Below, in pieces: positions 1-5,657 of a DNA stretch of 6,800 nucleotides. The stretch spans positions 1 through 6,800 of the forward strand of contig DASXAP010000262.1 in NCBI GenBank assembly GCA_036406655.1. Direction: 5' to 3'. The first letter of the stretch is position 1, and each line of letters opens with the position of its first letter. This DNA comes from VAZQ01 sp036406655 (GTDB lineage: Bacteria; Pseudomonadota; Alphaproteobacteria; Rhizobiales; Xanthobacteraceae). Made by a program: the position numbers and the translations under genes. The notes beneath the pieces were generated by a model. That model searched no databases. It saw only the letters and a list, made by a program, of their open reading frames with translations, and was not told where the DNA came from.

Positions 1-113
1 GCCCGGTGGAAAACCCGGACCAGGTTTCGATCGGAGCGAATCAGACGCTCGTCATGAGCGCGTTCACGCCCGCCTTGCGACGCGCTATGCCCGCGCATGA
101 GGTGGTCGCCCGA
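1..113. other. Flank downstream of typA, no supported gene
   Basis: This short stretch lies beyond the typA stop codon. One plus-strand frame is open from the window edge to a TGA at 98-100, which could be the end of a convergent gene, but about 32 codons of unrecognised, arginine- and alanine-rich peptide do not support a call. The sequence ending near 100 (cccgcgcatga) resembles the outer end of the dispersed palindromic repeat found elsewhere in the window, so a decayed repeat end is another possibility. I see no clear terminator hairpin for typA here. Confidence 0.3.
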
Positions 114-1940
114 TCACACGCGTTCGGCTTCCTTGCGCCGCTCCTCCTTGCGGCGGTCGTTGGGATCGAGCAGCCGCTTGCGCAGCCGGATCGCTTTCGG
201 AGTGACCTCGACGAGCTCGTCGTCGTTGATGTAGGCGAGCGCCTTCTCCAGCGTCATCCGGATCGGCGGGACGAGGCGGACGGCCTCGTCCTTGGCGTGG
301 GTGCGGATGTTGGTGAGCTTCTTGCCCTTGAGCACGTTGACGTCAAGGTCGTTGCCGCGGCTGTGCTCGCCGACGATCATGCCGCGGTAGACCTTCCAGC
401 CCGGCTCGATCAGCATCGGGCCGCGGTCCTCGAGGTTCCACAGCGCGTAGGCGACCGCCTCCCCCTGCTCGCTGGCGATCAGCACGCCGTTGCGGCGGCC
501 CACGATCTCGCCGCGGTAGGCGTCGTAGCGGTGAAACAGGCGGTGCATGACCGCAGTCCCGCGGGTGTCGGCGAGGAGCTCGCCCTGGTAGCCGATGAGC
601 CCGCGCGTCGGCGCGTGCACCACGAGGCGCACGCGGCCGCCGCCCGAGGGGCGCATCTCGACGAGCTCTCCCTTCCGCTCGGAAAGCTTCTGCACGACGA
701 TGCCGGTGTGCTCGCCGTCCACGTCGATGACCACCTCCTCGATCGGCTCCAGCAGCGTTCCGCCGGCGTCGCGCTCGAGCAGGACCCGCGGCCGCGACAC
801 CGACAGCTCGAAGCCCTCGCGCCGCATCGTCTCGATCAGGATGCCGAGCTGCAGCTCGCCGCGGCCGGCCACCTCCATGGCGTCCTCTTCGCGCGACTCG
901 GTGACCCTGAGCGCGACATTGCCTTCCGCCTCGCGCAAGAGCCGCTCGCGAATGATCCGGCTCTGCACCTTGTCGCCCTCGGTCCCGGCGAGCGGCGAAT
1001 CGTTGATCCGGAACGTCATCGCCAGCGTGGGCGGATCGATCGGCTGCGCCGGCAAGGGCTCGGTCACCTCGGGAGCGCAGATCGTGTGCGACACCGTCGC
1101 GCCGGGCAGCCCGGCGACGGCGACGATGTCGCCGGCGCAGGCCTCGTCGACGCCGGTCCGCTCCAGGCCGCGGAACGCGAGCACCTTGGTGACGCGGCCC
1201 TCCTCGACGAGGCTGCCGTTGCGGTCGAGCACCTTCACGATCTGGTTGGGCTTGACCGAGCCGGCGCTGATGCGGCCGGTGACGATGCGACCGAGATAGG
1301 GGTTCGCCTCGAGGATGGTGCCGAGCATGCGGAACGGCCCCTGCTCGGTCGCCGGCGGCGCGACGTGCTGCGTCACGAGGTCGAGGAGCGGCGCCATGCC
1401 CCTGTGCCTGGGGCCGGCGGCGGCGGCGGCCATCCAGCCTTCCTTAGCCGAGCCGTAGAGGATCGGGAAATCGAGCTGCTCCTCGCTCGCGTCGAGCGCG
1501 GCGAAAAGGTCGAACACCTCGTTGACCACCTGCGCCGGCCGGGCATCGCTGCGGTCGACCTTGTTGATTGCCACGATCGGACGGAGCCCGACCTTGAGCG
1601 CCTTCGAGACCACGAACTTGGTCTGCGGCAGTGGGCCTTCGGCGGCGTCCACCAGGACCAAGGCGCCGTCCACCATGTTGAGGATGCGCTCGACCTCGCC
1701 GCCGAAATCGGCATGCCCCGGCGTGTCGACGATGTTGATGCGGGTGTCGCGCCACAGGATCGAGGTGACCTTGGCGAGAATGGTGATGCCGCGCTCGCGC
1801 TCGAGGTCGTTCCAGTCGAGCGCGCGCTCGGCCACCCGCTGGTTCTCGCGCAACGCGCCCGACTGCTGCAGCAGGCGGTCGACCAGCGTGGTCTTGCCAT
1901 GGTCGACATGGGCGATGATGGCCACGTTGCGCAGATGCAT
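114..1940 (-). CDS. typA: Ribosome-associated translational GTPase TypA/BipA
   Basis: TypA/BipA is an EF-G-like GTPase that binds the 70S ribosome and supports 50S assembly, stress adaptation and growth at low temperature. The predicted protein has 608 residues, close to the 607 of E. coli TypA, so it is complete. All five G motifs are visible: G1 AHVDHGKT at 10-17, G2 RGITI at 50-54, G3 DTPGH at 72-76 with the catalytic-type His76, G4 NKVD at 126-129 and G5 GSAK at 163-166. Domain II follows (GRIVTGRISAGSVKPNQ), then the EF-G domain III/V-like parts (GRGELQLGILIETMRREGFE; PTRGLIGYQGE) and the TypA-specific C-terminal domain with SRGNDLDVNVLKGKKLTN and VPPIRMTLEKALAYINDDELVEVTP. It ends in a charged tail (RRKEERRKEAERV). 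I chose the ATG at 1938-1940 because MHLRNVAIIAHVDHGK is the family N-terminus; an in-frame TTG at 1983-1985 would add 15 unlikely residues. No strong Shine-Dalgarno is visible. It is transcribed divergently from sucD. Confidence 0.97.
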   Translation of the reverse strand: MHLRNVAIIAHVDHGKTTLVDRLLQQSGALRENQRVAERALDWNDLERERGITILAKVTSILWRDTRINIVDTPGHADFGGEVERILNMVDGALVLVDAAEGPLPQTKFVVSKALKVGLRPIVAINKVDRSDARPAQVVNEVFDLFAALDASEEQLDFPILYGSAKEGWMAAAAAGPRHRGMAPLLDLVTQHVAPPATEQGPFRMLGTILEANPYLGRIVTGRISAGSVKPNQIVKVLDRNGSLVEEGRVTKVLAFRGLERTGVDEACAGDIVAVAGLPGATVSHTICAPEVTEPLPAQPIDPPTLAMTFRINDSPLAGTEGDKVQSRIIRERLLREAEGNVALRVTESREEDAMEVAGRGELQLGILIETMRREGFELSVSRPRVLLERDAGGTLLEPIEEVVIDVDGEHTGIVVQKLSERKGELVEMRPSGGGRVRLVVHAPTRGLIGYQGELLADTRGTAVMHRLFHRYDAYRGEIVGRRNGVLIASEQGEAVAYALWNLEDRGPMLIEPGWKVYRGMIVGEHSRGNDLDVNVLKGKKLTNIRTHAKDEAVRLVPPIRMTLEKALAYINDDELVEVTPKAIRLRKRLLDPNDRRKEERRKEAERV

Positions 1941-2017
1941 GGCGCGCCGGCTGCTGCCAGGTTCACGAAGGAAGGCTAAAACCAATCGCGGGCCGCTCGG
2001 GCCCGCTGTCGGCTGCG

Positions 2018-2045
2018 AATATAGTCATCGGCGGCGCGGACGCAA
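2018..2045 (-). promoter_or_regulatory. Candidate typA promoter
   Basis: Read on the minus strand, TTGCGT (2045-2040) is followed after 16 nt by TATATT (2023-2018), a 5/6 match to the sigma-70 -10 box in otherwise very GC-rich DNA. Transcription would start near 2011 and leave a leader of about 70 nt before the typA ATG. The -35 match is poor (3/6), so this is only a position-based candidate. Confidence 0.35.
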
Positions 2046-2064
2046 TCGCGCGCCCCATATGGTC

Positions 2065-2159
2065 CGTCATGGCCGGGCTTGTCCCGGCCATCCACGCCTT
2101 TCTTTTCTTTGCTGCGAAGAAGCAAGACGTGGATGCGCGGGACAAGCCCGCGCATGACG
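2065..2159. repeat. Dispersed palindromic (REP/MITE-like) repeat, copy 1
   Basis: Two 32-nt arms (2065-2096 and 2128-2159) are inverted copies of each other with 28/32 matches, separated by 31 nt. Each arm is itself a perfect 9-bp hairpin: ATGGCCGGG / CCCGGCCAT with loop CTTGT (2069-2091), and ATGCGCGGG / CCCGCGCAT with loop ACAAG (2133-2155). The four differences between arms are two swapped base pairs inside the stems, so pairing is kept. The spacer (2097-2127) is partly self-complementary (ctttgct / agcaaga). Translations across it give the 'MAGLVPAIHAF' and 'MRGTSPRMT' type peptides common in alphaproteobacterial annotation, and I regard these as non-coding artefacts. The element lies in the typA-sucD divergent intergenic region. 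Confidence 0.85.
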
Positions 2160-2323
2160 AGGAACGAGAAAGCAATTCCAGCCCCACCGGGACACGCGCG
2201 CGAGGTGCCGGCCGAGAGGATTCCGCTTGCTGGAACGGGAAGGATTGGGGGAGGGTGGGTCTCAGCGACTCCGCGGCGATCATCGGATCGAGCGGGGCGA
2301 CCAGGAGAACGATCGCGCCTCCC
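2160..2323. other. sucD upstream region with distant Shine-Dalgarno
   Basis: This stretch between repeat copy 1 and the sucD ATG should carry the sucD promoter and leader, but I see no convincing -35/-10 pair. The best Shine-Dalgarno-like string is AGGAG at 2303-2307, which is 16 nt before the ATG and so longer than the usual 5-9 nt. The sucD frame stays open upstream into the repeat, but the residues there show no SucD similarity, so the conserved ATG at 2324 is kept as the start. Confidence 0.45.
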
Positions 2324-3208
2324 ATGAGCATTCTCGTCGACAGGAATACCCGCGTGATCTGCCAGGGCTTCACCGGCAGGAACGGCACCTTCCATTCCGA
2401 GCAGGCGATCGCCTACGGCACCCGCATGGTCGGCGGCACCTCGCCCGGCAAGGGCGGCACGGTGCATCTCGGCCTGCCGGTGTTCGACACCCTCGCCGAA
2501 GCCAGGCGCAAGACCGCGATCGATGCGAGCGTCGTCTACGTGCCGCCGGCCGGCGCCGCGGATGCGATCTGCGAGGCCATCCAGGCCGAGATCCCGCTGG
2601 TCATCGCCATCACCGAAGGCATCCCGGTGGTGGACATGGTGCAAGTGAAGCGGGCGCTCTCGGGATCGCGGACCCGCCTCATCGGCCCGAACTGTCCCGG
2701 GGTCATGACCGCCGGCGAGTGCAAGATCGGCATCATGCCGGGCGGCATCTTCAGCCCCGGCTCGGTCGGCATCGTCTCGCGCTCGGGGACGCTGACCTAC
2801 GAGGCCGTCTACCAGACCTCGCGCGCGGGGCTGGGGCAGACGACCGCGGTCGGCATCGGCGGCGACCCGGTCAAGGGCACCGAGTTCATCGACGTGCTGG
2901 CGATGTTTCTCGCCGACGCGGCGACGCGGGCGATCATCATGATCGGCGAGATCGGCGGCGCGGCCGAGGAGGATGCCGCGCAGTTCGTCATCGACGAGGC
3001 GCGGTGCGGACGAAAAAAGCCGATGGTGGGCTTCATCGCCGGACGCACGGCGCCGCCGGGCCGCAGGATGGGGCATGCCGGCGCGATCATCGCCGGCGGC
3101 AAGGGCGACGCCCAATCCAAGATCGCCGCGATGGAGGCGGCGGGCATCAAGGTATCGCCGTCGCCGGCGCGGCTCGGCGGCACGCTGCTCGAGGTTCTGG
3201 CCGCCTGA
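2324..3208 (+). CDS. sucD: Succinate-CoA ligase (succinyl-CoA synthetase), alpha subunit
   Basis: The alpha subunit binds CoA and carries the phosphohistidine of succinyl-CoA synthetase, which interconverts succinyl-CoA and succinate with NTP formation in the TCA cycle; it needs the SucC beta subunit. The protein has 294 residues, normal for the family. The N-terminal CoA-binding Rossmann domain holds QGFTGRNGTFH (14-24), the GPNCPGVM segment with Cys124, and KIGIMPG. The ligase domain holds SRSGTLTYE (152-160), GIGGDPVKGTEFIDVL, the IGEIGG loop with Glu209 and the active-site His251 in RRMGHAGAIIAGGKG. The alphaproteobacterial form APPGRRMGHAGA and the KVSPSPARLG end are present. MSILVDRNTRVICQG is the canonical start, which fixes the ATG. 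No sucC precedes or follows it, although the two usually form an operon. The related malate-CoA ligase alpha subunit (MtkB) was considered, but the sequence reads closer to SucD; the substrate cannot be proved from sequence alone. Confidence 0.95.
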   Translation: MSILVDRNTRVICQGFTGRNGTFHSEQAIAYGTRMVGGTSPGKGGTVHLGLPVFDTLAEARRKTAIDASVVYVPPAGAADAICEAIQAEIPLVIAITEGIPVVDMVQVKRALSGSRTRLIGPNCPGVMTAGECKIGIMPGGIFSPGSVGIVSRSGTLTYEAVYQTSRAGLGQTTAVGIGGDPVKGTEFIDVLAMFLADAATRAIIMIGEIGGAAEEDAAQFVIDEARCGRKKPMVGFIAGRTAPPGRRMGHAGAIIAGGKGDAQSKIAAMEAAGIKVSPSPARLGGTLLEVLAA

Positions 3209-3266
3209 TTCGACCATTCGGGCTTTGCAGCGGGCTTCGCCAGTCGTAAATACAGGATCGGCTGCA

Positions 3267-3305
3267 GGAGGGAACTGGGCTCAGGCCGGCATCCCTCCCT
3301 TTGAA
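3267..3305 (+). terminator. Weak terminator-like hairpin after sucD
   Basis: GGAGGGA (3267-3273) can pair with TCCCTCC (3292-3298) across an 18-nt loop and is followed by CTTTG. The long loop and short T-stretch make it a poor intrinsic terminator, but it is the only candidate between sucD and the next gene. Confidence 0.25.
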
Positions 3306-3321
3306 GGCTGGTTGTGGAAAA

Positions 3322-3747
3322 ATGGGTCGGGCTCACGCGCGTGTGACGCTCACAAACCCTCGGTGGCCCGAGCTCGAGCCGGTCGAGGTCGATGCACTGG
3401 CGGATACCGGCTCGGTCCACCTGTGCATTCCCGAGCACATCGCCCTTCAGCTGCGGCTCGAGGAATTCGACCGCCGGGAGGTGGTGCTCGCGGATGGCTC
3501 TCGCCAAGCCGTGTCGTATGTCGGGCCGCTCGCGATATCGGTGGCTAATCGGCGTGGTCTCGCGGGAGCCATGGTGCTCGGCAACCAGGTCCTCCTTGGC
3601 GCCATTCCCATGGAGGACATGGATTTGGTCGTCAACCCGAGAACACAGCAGGTCATCCCCAATCCGGAAAACCCCAATATCGCCGTCTCGATAGCCATGG
3701 GCCTGCCGCCAAATCCGCGGTCGGCTCCGCGCCACGGCCCGACCTGA
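3322..3747 (+). CDS. Retropepsin-like clan AA aspartic protease
   Basis: This 141-residue protein matches the small bacterial retropepsin-like aspartic proteases of clan AA. The catalytic motif is in ALADTGSVHLCIPEHIALQL (Asp28-Thr29-Gly30-Ser31), followed by a flap-like strand region with VVLADGSRQAVSYVGP (54-69) and the hydrophobic-Gly segment VLLGAIPMEDMDLVV (90-104), which corresponds to the second half of a retropepsin monomer. With one DTG per chain, an active enzyme would have to be a homodimer. There is no signal peptide or membrane segment, so it is probably cytoplasmic; the substrate is unknown. The ATG at 3322 gives MGRAHARVTLTNP, a natural family start; an in-frame TTG at 3301 would add seven residues. 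A GGAAAA string sits just before the ATG as a weak Shine-Dalgarno. The tail GLPPNPRSAPRHGPT after residue 127 looks disordered. It starts 113 nt after sucD, and no functional link is evident. Confidence 0.8.
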   Translation: MGRAHARVTLTNPRWPELEPVEVDALADTGSVHLCIPEHIALQLRLEEFDRREVVLADGSRQAVSYVGPLAISVANRRGLAGAMVLGNQVLLGAIPMEDMDLVVNPRTQQVIPNPENPNIAVSIAMGLPPNPRSAPRHGPT

Positions 3748-4073
3748 TCGCCGAAAGCCTCTGGCCCGAGACCGGCCCCCCTAGCGCCTTCTCGCCGTCA
3801 TCGCCGGGCTTGTCCCGGCGATCCCGATTCAGGGTCGAGATGGCCGGCACGAGGCCGGCCATGACCGAAATCTGTCGAGATATATTGCGGCTGATTTGCC
3901 GGCAGCTGTTGCAGAGGGGTTACAGCCATTCGCCGGTCCGCGCCCTATCATGCGCCTCGAGTGCGCGCGGCTTCACCGACCGCCGGCGCACCGGAATTTG
4001 CGGGCTGCGGCCGGGGATCGTCGCGCAGCGGCTCGCCGAGAGGCGGTCCAGGGATCGGGGACGGGGGGTCACA
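3748..4073. other. Intergenic region before the outer-membrane protein gene
   Basis: This 326-bp gap contains repeat copy 2 and then about 200 nt leading to the outer-membrane protein gene. I see an isolated AT-rich TATATT at 3881-3886 that could be a -10 box, but no -35 element lies at a proper distance. The sequence just before the gene has a run of six G at 4063-4068, five nt before the ATG, acting as the likely ribosome binding site. The outer-membrane frame remains open upstream to about 3810, but that part is repeat-derived and lacks a leader peptide, so it is not counted as coding. Confidence 0.5.
3794..3867. repeat. Dispersed palindromic (REP/MITE-like) repeat, copy 2
   Basis: This is a second copy of the element upstream of sucD, shorter in the middle. 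The left hairpin is ATCGCCGGG / CCCGGCGAT with loop CTTGT (3800-3822). The right hairpin is ATGGCCGGC / GCCGGCCAT with loop ACGAG (3840-3862). The two are separated by 17 nt (cccgattcagggtcgag) and flanked by GTC and GAC. Each stem again differs from the other copies only by swapped, still-paired bases. Confidence 0.8.
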
Positions 4074-4916
4074 ATGAGGAAGCTCTTGATCGCGGCGGCC
4101 GGCCTGGCGCTGGCGATGGGCGGCGCGGCCAGCGCCGCCGACATGCGCCTGAAGGCACCCGCGCCGCCCGCGCCGATCTACAGCTGGACCGGCTGCTATG
4201 TCGGCGGCGGTCTCGGCTACGGCCTGTTCGATCTGCAGCACGACACGGTCGGCGAGCCGCCGGGAGATCCGGCCGCGCCATTCTCGGGCACGCTCGACAC
4301 CGGGGGCCGCGGCTGGGTCGGCGTCGTCAGCGCCGGCTGCGACGTCCAGCTCGCCGGCAATTGGCTCATCGGCGCTTTCGCCGATTTCGACTGGACCAAT
4401 ATCCGCGGCCAGCATGCATTCAACTGTCCTTCGACTCCGTTCTGTCCGGAGCTGCCGCTCACCAATGTCGGCGAGATCCGGCAGCGCTGGGCCTGGGGCG
4501 TGGGCGCCCGCCTCGGCTACATCGTCGTGCCGCAGTTCATGACCTACTTCAGCGCCGGCTTCACCGGCTCGCGGTTCAGCCAGGTGAACCTCCTGTCCAA
4601 CCCGGACGACAACGGTGCCTTCGGCCTGTTCACTGGGGCGATCATTCCCGAGCAGACGTTCAACGGCTACTTCATCGGCGGCGGCACCGAATATGCGATC
4701 GGCTGGCTGCCGGGCCTGTTCTGGAAGACCGAGTACCGGTTCAGCGACTTCCGCACCAAGAACATCTCGGTCCTCTGCATCGCGCCGAGCTCAGTGGGCT
4801 GTGACGGAGCCACCGGCCCGCTCGGCGCGGTCGACCGCATCCATCCCTACGTGCAGACGATCTGGACCGAGCTGGTCTGGCGCTTCAACTGGGCGGGCGC
4901 GGGGCGCCCGTACTGA
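4074..4916 (+). CDS. Outer-membrane beta-barrel protein (Omp25/Omp31-like)
   Basis: This 280-residue protein resembles the 8-stranded outer-membrane barrel proteins abundant in alphaproteobacteria (OMP_b-brl / COG3637 type). Residues 1-21 are a classical Sec signal peptide (MRKLL, hydrophobic IAAAGLALAMGG, AASA) with likely cleavage after Ala21. The mature chain starts with a proline- and alanine-rich stretch ending in SWTGCYVGGGLGYG, the family's first strand. Alternating strands follow, such as WLIGAFADFDWTNI (98-110), WAWGVGARLGYIVVPQFMTYFSAGFTGSRF (139-168), FNGYFIGGGTEYAI (196-209) and LFWKTEYRFSDF (215-226), and it ends in TELVWRFNWAGAGRPY with a terminal aromatic residue. The ATG at 4074 has a G-run ribosome binding site and starts the signal peptide. 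Unusually, the mature protein has six cysteines (41, 89, 118, 124, 235, 243). A terminator lies 29 nt downstream, so it is probably transcribed alone. Its role (structural surface protein or small channel) cannot be fixed from sequence. Confidence 0.9.
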   Translation: MRKLLIAAAGLALAMGGAASAADMRLKAPAPPAPIYSWTGCYVGGGLGYGLFDLQHDTVGEPPGDPAAPFSGTLDTGGRGWVGVVSAGCDVQLAGNWLIGAFADFDWTNIRGQHAFNCPSTPFCPELPLTNVGEIRQRWAWGVGARLGYIVVPQFMTYFSAGFTGSRFSQVNLLSNPDDNGAFGLFTGAIIPEQTFNGYFIGGGTEYAIGWLPGLFWKTEYRFSDFRTKNISVLCIAPSSVGCDGATGPLGAVDRIHPYVQTIWTELVWRFNWAGAGRPY

Positions 4917-4945
4917 GGCTCGCTTCGCCAGCCGCTTGCTGGACC

Positions 4946-4974
4946 AGGCCCCGGCTCGCACCGGGGCCTTTCTT
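4946..4974 (+). terminator. Rho-independent terminator of the outer-membrane protein gene
   Basis: A perfect 9-bp stem, AGGCCCCGG (4946-4954) with CCGGGGCCT (4961-4969), closes a 6-nt loop (CTCGCA) and is followed by TTTCTT. It lies 29 nt after the stop codon. Confidence 0.88.
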
Positions 4975-5066
4975 CGTCATGGGAAGGAATGGAATCCGCA
5001 GCTGGCAGGGAAGATCCGGAAGACGATCCAATTCTAGCTGGCGGCGAAGCGGGTCGCGCCAGCAGC
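4975..5066. other. Short intergenic stretch before the antitoxin promoter
   Basis: Nothing convincing is coded here. A 7-bp inverted repeat, GCTGGCG (5037-5043) with CGCCAGC (5057-5063), brackets 13 nt just upstream of the putative antitoxin promoter. It is possibly a regulatory dyad, but short enough to arise by chance in GC-rich DNA. Confidence 0.3.
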
Positions 5067-5094
5067 TTGCTCCCGCCGCCCACTATGCCATAAA
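5067..5094 (+). promoter_or_regulatory. Candidate antitoxin promoter
   Basis: TTGCTC (5067-5072) and CATAAA (5089-5094) are separated by 16 nt, with 3/6 and 4/6 matches to sigma-70 boxes. This is the only AT-leaning stretch before the antitoxin gene. If it is used, transcription starts near 5101, inside the palindrome, leaving almost no leader. That would fit the absence of a Shine-Dalgarno. Confidence 0.35.
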
Positions 5095-5113
5095 TGACCA
5101 ACTAGATGGTCAT
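5094..5113. promoter_or_regulatory. Near-perfect 20-bp palindrome over the antitoxin start, likely operator
   Basis: ATGACCA (5094-5100) and TGGTCAT (5107-5113) are exact inverted arms, and the six central bases contain CTAG (5102-5105), so 18 of 20 positions are symmetric. The site covers both possible antitoxin start codons (5106 and 5112). Phd/YefM-family antitoxins repress their own promoters by binding palindromes at this place; assigning that role here is inference from position and symmetry. Confidence 0.65.
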
Positions 5114-5372
5114 GAAGAAGCAGACGAAAGTGAAAGACGTCACTCTTGCCGATGCGAAGGCGCATCTGAGCAGGCTGATCGACCGCGCCGTCGCCGGCGA
5201 TACCGTCCGCATCACGCGCCGGGGCAGGCCGGTGGCACAGATCAGCGCCATTGAGAGGCCCCGCAGGCCAATCGACCCATCGGTCCTGCGCGCGCTGACC
5301 GATGCGGTGCCGATCCAGCGGGAATCCGCACGCGAGCTCCTTCGCCGGATGCGGGACCAGGATCGCTATTGA
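5106..5372 (+). CDS. Type II Phd/YefM-family antitoxin (prevent-host-death)
   Basis: This 88-residue protein has the Phd/YefM N-terminal DNA-binding fold: KVKDVTLADAKAHLSRLIDRAVAGDTVRITRRGRPVAQISAI (8-49), with the family hallmarks DAKAHLSRLID, GDTVRITRRGRPVAQI and the basic RRGRP turn. The C-terminal half, ending in SARELLRRMRDQDRY, is the usual toxin-binding tail of VapC/PIN-associated members. Such proteins neutralise a toxin and repress their own operon. ATG codons occur at 5106 and 5112 with no clear Shine-Dalgarno, so the exact start is open; the shorter one gives MKKQTKVKDV. No toxin gene follows. After the TGA (5370-5372), the overlapping TTG frame reads LTLHVIGQAG and stops after about 28 codons without PIN acidic residues. 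It is therefore either a solitary antitoxin/regulator or the surviving half of a decayed pair. Confidence 0.88.
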   Translation: MVMKKQTKVKDVTLADAKAHLSRLIDRAVAGDTVRITRRGRPVAQISAIERPRRPIDPSVLRALTDAVPIQRESARELLRRMRDQDRY

Positions 5373-5462
5373 CGCTGCATGTGATTGGACAGGCCGGCCG
5401 TTCGAGATTGCGACCCGGCGTTCGCCTCGGACTGAGACAAGGCTTGCAGGCGTGACGAAAAA

Positions 5463-5490
5463 CCCGCCCCGGATTTCCGCGGCGGGCTTT
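5463..5490. terminator. Terminator-like hairpin after the antitoxin, T-tracts on both sides
   Basis: CCCGCCCCGG (5463-5472) pairs with CCGCGGCGGG (5477-5486) with one C-C mismatch and an ATTT loop. On the plus strand it is followed by CTTTCG. On the minus strand it is followed by five T residues (plus-strand A 5458-5462), so it could work in both directions, better on the minus strand. It lies 90 nt after the antitoxin stop and would end that transcript. Confidence 0.6.
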
Positions 5491-5505
5491 CGTCCCTGGC
5501 GCCCT

Positions 5506-5536
5506 CGCCTCCGCCGGTACATCCGCGGCGGAAGCG
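5506..5536. repeat. GC-rich inverted repeat
   Basis: CGCCTCCGCCG (5506-5516) and CGGCGGAAGCG (5526-5536) pair at 10 of 11 positions across a 9-nt loop. There is no T-tract after it, so it is not a terminator. It may be a remnant of a palindromic repeat element; its function is unknown. Confidence 0.5.
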
Positions 5537-5657
5537 CCCGATCGCCACCGGATACGATAGCAGAAGGGGTGCGCCTTGGCTGTCGCGCCGGCGCCACACC
5601 GCCAGCATTTCGGGCGCGGCGAGCCGATGGGGCCCACCGGTCCGGACTCCGGCCAAG

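Noticed and set aside
6..1979. A 657-codon open frame on the plus strand covering nearly all of typA
   Set aside because: It is the antisense shadow of a highly conserved GTPase gene in GC-rich DNA, and its translation (DLDELVVVDVGERLLQR and so on) shows no family features.
2069..2323. In-frame N-terminal extension of sucD beginning MAGLVPAIHAF
   Set aside because: The extension translates the palindromic repeat and GC-rich leader. SucD proteins start at MSILVDRNTRV, and the length from that ATG is normal.
1963..2388. Minus-strand 141-codon frame in the typA-sucD region
   Set aside because: It translates the repeat (AGLSRAST, AWMAGTSPAMT peptides) and overlaps the start of sucD antisense; no domain is visible.
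3810..4073. Upstream in-frame extension of the outer-membrane protein
   Set aside because: It starts within repeat copy 2 and would bury the signal peptide; the ATG at 4074 has a G-rich ribosome binding site.
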